Shown here piece after piece: positions 56,896-64,000 of a stretch of 64,000 nt of DNA (positions within the stretch are counted from its first letter, which is position 1; every line of letters begins with the position of its first letter). The notes under the pieces were generated by a model. The model was not told the DNA's origin and did not search any database. It saw only the letters and a list, made by a program, of their open reading frames with translations. The position numbers and the translations under genes are program-made. This stretch comes from Microglena sp. YARC (lineage: Eukaryota; Chlorophyta; Chlorophyceae; Chlamydomonadales; Chlamydomonadaceae): NCBI GenBank assembly GCA_022414725.1, contig CM039465.1, forward strand, positions 4,712,688 through 4,776,687. The letters are read 5' to 3'.

Positions 56896-56967
56896 GTACC
56901 CTGGTGTGCACTTGCGTGCTAGGCTATGGACACAGTCATAGCATAACAAAGCTGATCTATGATAGCT

Positions 56968-57118
56968 AGGGACCGGCATATCATATGATGTTGACCAAAG
57001 GCGAGTATGACATCATATGATATTGTATATAAATGGAAACTTTGGCCTAGTCAGACTGCCGGCATCATATGATATCATATGATGACATGATACCATATGA
57101 TATCATATTGCCGTTCTC
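56968..57118. mobile_element. AT-palindrome dispersed element, second copy
   Basis: catatcatatgatgttgacc ... gtcagactgccggcatcata; same order of blocks as 9904-10063. Confidence 0.55.
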
Positions 57119-57235
57119 TATTGATAGCTCACTCGGTGCTCATAAATTAAAGCAACCTCAGTGTTGATCAATGACAGAACACTAAGTGCTAATCGATTAC
57201 AGCACATACAGTGCTCAACAATTACAGCACAGCTA

Positions 57236-57421
57236 CAGGGTACTTCAAATTGTCAAATTGGCCAGCGCTTTAGCGCAATTGAAAACAAAAAAACTGCTTT
57301 GAAGTGCAAAAAAGCGCAAAAATTGCTTGCTGCGTCCACAGGGAGTTGCAAAAAGCTGCGCTTAAAGCGCAGAGGGGGTCAAAAAGTCAGCGCTCAAAAG
57401 CGCGCGCTTTGAATTACCCTG
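57236..57421. mobile_element. hAT-type MITE with 8-bp target-site duplication
   Basis: 186 bp, starting CAGGGTACTTCAAA and ending TTTGAATTACCCTG, flanked by the perfect direct repeat CACAGCTA (57228-57235 and 57422-57429). Interior like 42014-42208 (gcgcaaaaattgc, agctgcgcttaaagcgc). Confidence 0.9.
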
Positions 57422-57566
57422 CACAGCTAGTGCTGGCCAGTTACAGCACACTGAAGAGCCCATTAAGTAAAACAAAGTTAGTGATGGTCAAAAGCAACAA
57501 GCAGATACCCCCAACTGACTAAAATACATTCGCTACCATCTGCATGCAAATGTACAAACAACCCAG

Positions 57567-57762
57567 CAGGGTACTACACTTTGTCATTTTGGGTTGCTCT
57601 TTTGAAGCAGCTGCCTCCTTTTGGGTTGCGCTTTTGACTCAACTGAAAGCGAAAATTTGCACGCTGCGCCCAGTGGGGGTTTATAAAATTGCATCCATCG
57701 CGCAGTCGGGCTCCAAAACCTTGCGCGCTAGAGCGCATTAGCGCGCGTCATGTAGTACCCTG
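57567..57762. mobile_element. hAT-type MITE
   Basis: Starts CAGGGTACTACA, ends TGTAGTACCCTG; interior ttttgggttgcgcttttgac. It abuts another element at its right end, so its target duplication cannot be read. Confidence 0.75.
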
Positions 57763-57947
57763 CTGGGTACTACACAGCACGCGCAGCAGCGCGATTTCAC
57801 GCACACTTTTTGAGCCCAACTGCGCGTTTTGCACAGTTTTTCCACCCCCCTGTGGGCGCAGCGCGCAGTCTTTGCGTTTTTGCACTACAAAGCGCTGACC
57901 AATTTGACGTTTGTGAGCTTTAAACACTGACACGATGTAGAACCCTG
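57763..57947. mobile_element. hAT-type MITE, back to back with the previous one
   Basis: Starts CTGGGTACTACA (one base off the family start) and ends TGTAGAACCCTG; the interior is nearly the same as 42014-42208 (tttttgagcccaactgcgcg, cctgtgggcgcagcg). Confidence 0.75.
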
Positions 57948-57954
57948 TACTTAC

Positions 57955-58295
57955 AACAGTCTGAACTATTATTGATTGGCATAGTCTTAATTATTCTGAA
58001 TTGGCGTAGTCTGAATTATTCTGAATTAGCTTAGTCTGAATTATTCTTAATTGGTGCAGTCTGAATTATTATGAATTCTTCCGAAAATGCGTAGTCTAGA
58101 CATAGTCTTATCATAATTGTCTTCATTATTCTGTCTTTGCATAGCCTGAATTATTCTGAATTCTACTGAATTGGCTTAGTCTTGGCATAGTCTAAGAATA
58201 TTTTTCTTATTTTTCTTCATTTTTCTGAATTTGCTTACCTGTCTGGTAGTCTTAATTATTCTGAATTGGCAGTCTTAATTATTATGAATTTGCAA
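57955..58295. repeat. tctgaattattctgaattgg minisatellite
   Basis: Degenerate units of about 20-28 bp (agtctgaattattctgaatt) immediately downstream of the stop codon of the gene at 58303. Confidence 0.85.
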
Positions 58296-58302
58296 AGTCA
58301 GA

Positions 58303-58972
58303 CTATTTCTGTCCGCCCTCCAGCTTCCTGCCTTTGCTGTCTCCCTTGTTGTCAGCCTTCATCTTCAGAGATTGGGCGGCAGACAGAATGGAGTTAAACA
58401 TCGACATCGGGTTGAACGACTCAGTGCTTCTAATGTTGGCGGACTGCTCCTGGAATGGGTGGGTGGTGGTGGTGGTGGGGAGTTAGTGGTGAAGTTATGA
58501 TGATGGTTCCTGGTGGGTTAGATTGACATATTGGGTTGAACGACTCAGTGCTTCTAATGCTGGCGGACTGCTCCTGGAATGGGTGGGTGGGTGGGTGGGT
58601 GTAGTTGTGAAGTGATGATGATGGTTACTGGTGGGTTAGATTGACATATCGGGTTGAACGACTCAGTGCTTCTAATGTTGGCGGACTGCTCCTGGAATGG
58701 GTGGGTGGGTGTAGTTGTGAAGTGATGATGATGGTTCCTGGTGGAGTTAAACATCGATATCAGGTTGAACGACTCAGAGCTTCTAATGTTGGCAGACTGC
58801 TTCTGGAATGGGTGGGTAGGTGGGTGGGTGGGTGTAGTTGTGAGGTGATGGTGATGGTTCCTGGTGGGTTAGATCGTCGCCAGGTTGAACGACTCAGTGC
58901 CTCTAATGTTGGTGGACAGCTTCTGGAATGGGGGGGGTGGGGGGGGGAGGGTAGTGGTGAAGTGATGATGAT

Positions 58973-59006
<34 letters not shown>

Positions 59007-62000
59007 TAGGGAGTAAGTGGTGAAGTGATGATGGTGTCTTACCAGGGCATTTTCACCCACACGGCCACACCAACACCCAGCAGCGCAGCCACGAACGCAC
59101 CGGGCAATCTTCATCCACACCCACATGGCCACACCCACACACTAATCAGGGTTGCCACGAACTCACCAGGTCATCTTCATCCACACCCACACACCCAGCA
59201 GGGTAGCCACGAACTCACTAGGTCATCATCATCCACACCCATACACCCAGCAGGGTAACCACGAACTCACCAGTTCGTCTTCATCTACACCCAGGAGGGC
59301 AGCCACCTTGGACAAGCTGAAGTCGGGCCTGGTAGACACAACGGGGTTGTTCGAATCAGTTGTCAGATAATAAGGATAGGCTTGGTTTGTACAGTAGTAA
59401 ACTAGTTCAGTAGTGTAGTAGTAGTACAGCAGTACCAGTAGGTCTGTTCAGTAGTAGACTAGTTCAGTAGTACAGTAGTACCAGTAGTGAGGTGGGGTAG
59501 GGGTGTAAGGGTGGGTGTGGTGGGTAGAGTGGGGGTGCAGGGGTGGGTAGGGGGTGAGGTGGCTGAGACCCTAGCCACCCGTACACCATGCAACCGTTAC
59601 GGTCAACAAGTGCATGTTCGTGGAAATTTGAATTCTGTACTTGAATGTGGTGCAGTAGCATATAACGGTAATTATAACGCCTGGTGGGGCGTGGTGTTAA
59701 GGGAGCCCGTCGTACGCGGGTGGGGAGCGGTCTCCTACCTCAGCTGGACAAGCTACCATCGCGGTTGACAACGACCTGCATCGCCAAGAGCGACCAAAGG
59801 GGGGGTTGAACCCCCGACTCTTCATCCTCAAGCGATCTGGTCTACCACTAAACCATTGTATATCACTGAAATGGGCTAATAGCATTTATACTACCCAGGT
59901 TTGCTCCGCCTGCAGACGGCGGGCAACCTGGAGGCTGATCGACCATGGCACCATAACTACCATTATCACCAGAGCTTCATCTTATTTAGTATGATCACGT
60001 GAGGGAGAGAGGTTGGTGTTACCCATGTTTACTCCGCATGCAGACGGTGGCCAACCTGGAGGCTGATCGACCATGGCATCAAAACTACCGTTATCACCAG
60101 AGCTTCGTCTTATTTAGTATGATCACGTGAGGGAGAGAGGTTGGTGTTACCCATGTTTACTCCGCATGCAGACGGTGGCCAACCTGGAGGCTGATCGACC
60201 ATGGCATCAAAACTACCGTTATCACCAGAGCTTCGTCTTATTTAGTATGATCACGTGAGGGAGAGAGGTTGGTGTTACCCATGTTTACTCCGCATGCAGA
60301 CAGTGGCCAACCTGGAGGCTGATCAACCATGGCATCAAAACTACCTTATCACCAGAGCTTCGTCTCATTTAGTATTGTCACGCGTCGCAGGGAGGTCCCT
60401 CCTACAGGTGCATAAAACCGCAGTCACAGGCACGTACACACACATGGACACACAAATAAACATGCACATACACACCAGGGGGGCGGGTACCTGCCACTGG
60501 TGCCCTCCTACACGTGCACACGACCGCTGCCACACATACACACACGTGCGCGCAAATCAGCATGCACACATACACACACATGGACACACAAATAAACATG
60601 CACATACACACCAGGGGGGCGGGTACCTGCCACTGGTGCCCTCCTACACGTGCACACGACCGCTGCCACACATACACACACGTGCACGCAAATCAGCATG
60701 CACACATACACACACATGCACACACAAATAAACATGCACATACACACCAGGGGGGCGGGTACCTGCCACTGGTGCCCTCCTACACGTGCACACGACCGCT
60801 GCCACACATACACACACGTGCACACAAATAAACATGCACACATACACACACATGCACACACAAATAAACATGCACATACACACCAGGGGGGCGGGTACCT
60901 GCCACTGGTGCCCTCCTACACGTGCACACGACCGCTGCCACACATACACACACGTGCACGCAAATCAACATGCATACATACACACACATGATCGCACAAA
61001 TAAACATGCACATACACACACATGATCGCACAAATAAACATGCACATACACACCAGGGGGGCGGGTACCTGCCACTGGTGCCCTCCTACACGTGCACACG
61101 ACCGCTGCCACACATACACATACGTGCACGCAAATCAGCATGCACACATACACACACATGCACACACAAATAAACGTGCACATACACACCAGGGGGGCGG
61201 GTACCTGCCACTGGTGCCCTCCTACACGTGCACACGACCGCTGCCACACATACACACACGTGCACGCAAATCAACATGCACACATACACACACATGCACA
61301 CACAAATAAACGTGCACATACACACCAGGGGGGCGGGCACCTGCCACTGGTGCCCTCCTACACATGCACACGACCGCTGCCACACATACACACACGTGCA
61401 CACAAATAAACATGCACCCACAAATAAACATGCACAAACACACCTGGGGGGCGGGTTCCATCAGCTGGTGCCCTCCTACACGTGCACACGACCGCTGCCA
61501 CACATACACACACGTGCACACAAATAAACATGCACACACAAATAAACATGCACAAACACACCTGGGGGGCGGGTTACATCCGCTGGTGCCCTCCTACACT
61601 TGCACACAACCGCAGTCACATACACATTCACACACATGCACACACAAATAAACATGCACACACAAATAACATGCACATACACACACATGCACACACAAAT
61701 AAACATGCACACACAAATAACATGCACATACACACACAGGGGGGCGGGTTCATGCTGTGGTACCCTCTTACAGGTGTACACAACAGCAGCCACAGACACA
61801 TACACACACATGCACACACACATAAACATGTACATACACCCTACACACACCCTACAAGAACCCTTACACAAACACCTGCACACCTGGGGGGCGGGTTCCT
61901 GCCGCTGGTACCCTCCTACAGATGTACACAACCGCAGCCACAGACACATACATCAGCATGCACACACAAATAAACATGTACACACACCCTACACACACCC

Positions 62001-63355
62001 TACACGAGCCCCTGCACACATGGAGGGCGGGTTCCTGCCGCTGGTACCCTCCTACAGATGTACACAACCGCAGCCACAGACACATACATCAGCATGCACA
62101 CACAAATAAACATGTACACACACCCTACACGAGCCCCTGCACACCTGGAGGGCGGGTTCCTGCCGCTGGTACCCTCCTACATGTGTACACAACCGCAGCC
62201 ACAGACACATACATCAGCATGCACACACAGATAAACATGCACACACACCCTACATACACCCTACACGAACCCCTGCACACCTGGGGGGCGGGTTCCTGCC
62301 ACTGGTACCCTCTTACAGGTGTACACAACAGCAGTCACAGACACATACACACACATGCACACATGCACACACAAATGAACATGTACATACACCCTACACA
62401 CACCCTACACGAACCCTTACACAAACACCTGCACACCTGGGGGGCGGGTTCCTGCCGCTGGTACCCTCCTACAGGTGTACACAACCGCAGCCACAGACAC
62501 ATACATCAGCATGCACACACAAATAAACATGCACATACACCCTACACACACCCTACACGAGCCCCTGCACACCTGGGGGGCGGGTTCCTGCCACTGGTAC
62601 CCTCCTACAGGTGTACACAACCGCAGCCACAGGCACATACATCAGCATGCACACACAAATAAACATGTACATACACCCTACACACACCCTACACGAGCCC
62701 CTGCACACCTGGAGGGCGGGTTCCTGCCGCTGGTACCCTCCTACAGGTGCACATAACAGCAGTCACAGACACATACACACACATGCACACACAAATAAAC
62801 ATGTACATACACCCTACACGAACCCTTACACAAACACCTGCACACTTGGGGGGCGGGTTCCTGCCACTGGTACCATCCTACAGGTGCACACAACCTCAGC
62901 CAGATGCGAAGGCAAGTTTTTGGAGCCCAACTGGGCGCAGCGCAATTTTTCATGACCCCACTGGGCGCAGCACGCAGATTTCCATTTTCAGTTGGAAAGT
63001 CAAAAACGCAACCCAAAAGGAGGTAGTTAAATCGAAAGCGCAAGCCAAAAACGCAAGCCAAAAACGCAACCCAAAAGGAGGTAGTTAAATCGAAAGCGCA
63101 AGCCAAAAACGCAAGCCAAAAACGCAACCCAAAAGGAGGTAGTTAAATCGAAAGCGCAAGCCCAAAACGCAACCCAAAAGGAGGTAGTTAAATCGAAAGC
63201 GCAAGCCAAAATGAAACAATGTAGTACCACGCTACACACCTGGGAGGTGGGTTCCTGCCGCTGGTACCCACACAAGTGAACAGCTTATCATCTCCAAACT
63301 CGAAGAAGTTGTAGCAGTCATTCACATCATCCGCGGTAGCTGCCTCGAACATGGT
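58303..63355 (-). CDS. Unrecognised gene, last three exons
   Basis: Three exons join in phase: 63355-63240, 59328-59271, 58449-58303 (stop TAG). The 106 residues read TMFEAATADDVNDCYNFFEF-GDDKLFT..., then PDFSLSKVAALLGVDEDEL, then EQSANIRSTESFNPMSMF... with a Lys/Gly-rich tail. The middle part (hydrophobic-LL-G-V-D-E-D-E) resembles a small helical or winged-helix segment, but I cannot name the family. The upstream exons lie beyond the window. Support: phase agreement at both junctions, good acceptors (ccattccag, ctaccag, ccctcag) and the fact that each exon edge has been copied in the adjacent repeats, as in the known genes nearby. The donor at 63240 (CCCAG, then GTGTGT) is the least certain. 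Confidence 0.6.
58450..58935 (-). repeat. Copies of the acceptor and start of the last exon
   Basis: Four further units of about 115 bp with gaacgactcagtgcttctaa, tgttggcggactgctc and the acceptor ctggaatggg, beginning near 58530, 58648, 58765 and 58882. Each encodes EQSANIRSTESFNP-like residues on the minus strand. Spacers are gtgggtgggtgggtg and a G run at 58976-59005. Confidence 0.85.
59041..59270 (-). repeat. Copies of the 3' edge of the middle exon with its donor
   Basis: Units of about 60 bp with cagcagggtagccacgaact, caccaggtcatcttcatcca. On the minus strand they give VATLLGV, a short insertion, DEDDL and the donor GTGAGTTCG. About four copies besides the true exon end at 59271. Confidence 0.85.
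59785..59870 (-). other. tRNA-like sequence, possible SINE
   Basis: The minus strand shows a perfect D-arm (tggtttagtggtagacca) and T-arm (gggggttcaaccccccc), but the two halves of an acceptor stem do not pair. Likely a tRNA-derived SINE or tRNA pseudogene. Confidence 0.45.
59890..60390. repeat. Four tandem units of about 120 bp
   Basis: Units with ctccgcatgcagacggtggc, caacctggaggctgatcgac, catggcatcaaaactaccgt and gtatgatcacgtgagggaga. A diverged single copy is at 9655-9720 in the DAR GTPase gene, so the unit also occurs dispersed. Confidence 0.85.
60400..62890. repeat. Satellite of about 136 bp (17-19 units)
   Basis: Regular units in the left half (60484, 60620, 60756, 60892 and so on) with caggggggcgggtacctgcc, actggtgccctcctacacg and a CA-rich filler (acacacatgcacacacaaat). 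In the right half the unit changes to cctggggggcgggttcctgc and ctggtaccctcctacaggtg with a longer filler. The G-rich core matches the 3' edge and donor of the exon at 63240-63355 on the minus strand (GTSGRNPPP then GTGTG). Confidence 0.9.
62920..63225. repeat. hAT-MITE-related tandem repeat
   Basis: Opens with gagcccaactgggcgcagcg like the hAT MITE interior. Then three to four units of aacgcaacccaaaaggaggt then agttaaatcgaaagcgcaag, ending in caatgtagtacc, a MITE terminus. It looks like a MITE whose interior has expanded in tandem. Confidence 0.65.
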
Positions 63356-63359
63356 CTGA

Positions 63360-64000
63360 GGGTTTGAGGGTTGTGGGGTAGGGGGGTTAGAGGGTTGTGG
63401 GGTTTGGGGTTTGAGGGGTGTGTGGTTTGAGGGGTGGGGTTTAGGGTGAGAGTGGTGGGGTTTGGGGTTAGAGTGGTGTGGGGTTTGGGGTTTGAGGGGT
63501 CAAGGTTTGGGTTTAGAGGGGTATGGGGTTTGGGGTTTGAGGGGTGGGGTTTGGGGTTTGAGGGGTGTGGGGTTTGAGGGTGGGTTAGAGGGTGTGGGGT
63601 TTGGGGTTTGAGGGGTGTGGGGTCTGAGGGGTGGGTTTAGGGTTAGAGGGGTGTGGGGTCTGAGGGGTGGGTTTTAGGGGTAGAAGGGTGTGGGGTTTGA
63701 GGTTTGGGGGTTTGGGTTAGAGTGGTGTGGGGTTTGGGGTTAGAGGGGTGCGGGGTTTGGGGTTTGAGGGGTCGGGGATTTGGGGTTTGAGGGGTGCGGG
63801 GGTTGAGGTTTGGGGTTTGAGGGGTCAGGTTTTGGGGTTTGAGGGGTGTAGGGTTTGGGGTTAGAGTGGTGTGAGGTTTGGGGTTAGAGTGGTGCGTGGG
63901 TTGAGGTTTGAGGGGCGCGGGGTTTGAGGTTTGAGGGGTGTGGAGTTTGGGGTTAGAGTAGAGCGGGGATTGAGGTTTGAGGGGTGGGGTGTAAATCAAT
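63360..64000. repeat. GGGGTTT-rich minisatellite
   Basis: Units of 14-35 bp such as gtggggtttggggtttgagg up to the window end. It directly adjoins the acceptor (ccctcag on the minus strand) of the exon at 63355, which it resembles. The Pro/Thr/Asn minus-strand frame is an artefact. Confidence 0.9.

Noticed and set aside
59785..59870. tRNA gene
   Set aside because: D-arm and T-arm are convincing, but the acceptor stem cannot form, so a SINE or tRNA pseudogene is more likely.
60400..62960. Regular 136-bp repeats that might suggest a CRISPR array
   Set aside because: Units are long, spacers are CA-rich simple repeats and not unique, and the context is an intron of a eukaryotic gene.

Overview
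This is a nuclear, intron-rich eukaryotic window, most likely from a green alga. Three things point there: an SBP-box DNA-binding domain (a family known from green plants and green algae), a circularly permuted GTPase that resembles plant organellar DAR GTPase 3, and interstitial TTTAGGG telomere-type repeats. The repeat load and exon style would suit a large-genome prasinophyte such as Cymbomonas; that name is a guess. All gene models below were built by hand from splice signals, reading phase and remembered family motifs.

Layout: (1) 1-4.1 kb: minisatellite, one possible first exon of a secreted protein (964-1226, minus) and otherwise no recognised gene. (2) 4595-14063, minus: a complete five-exon DAR/YlqF-type organellar GTPase of 423 aa, with large introns full of tandem repeats. 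(3) 14787 to at least 23426, plus: an M17 leucyl aminopeptidase in divergent orientation to the GTPase; its C-terminal half is not found before a 1000-base N gap (25201-26200) or after it. (4) 26.2-29 kb: polypyrimidine tract. (5) 33112-38219, minus: a complete seven-exon gene of 933 aa encoding BTB + BACK + long low-complexity linker + SBP zinc-binding DNA-binding domain. (6) 38.2-44.3 kb: intergenic, with a hAT-type MITE that has a perfect 8-bp target duplication. (7) 44316-47668, minus: a HIT-triad FHIT-like dinucleoside hydrolase (156 aa). (8) 48572-54409, plus: LST8, the WD40 subunit of TOR complexes (313 aa), divergent from FHIT. (9) 58303-63355 and beyond, minus: the 3' part of an unrecognised gene, whose introns contain a satellite of about 136 bp.

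Two observations stand out. The BTB-BACK-SBP protein joins a protein-interaction / Cullin-3-adaptor type module to a green-lineage transcription-factor domain, an architecture I do not recall as described. Second, in most of the other genes the introns carry tandem arrays whose units contain the neighbouring exon edge together with its splice site: donor-side copies, acceptor-side copies and in some cases almost whole exons. This implies a local duplication process that repeatedly takes in exon-intron junctions. The SBP gene largely lacks it.

The genes do not form one pathway. They include organelle ribosome-assembly (GTPase), peptide turnover (aminopeptidase), transcription/ubiquitin (BTB-SBP), nucleotide signalling (FHIT) and TOR growth signalling (LST8).
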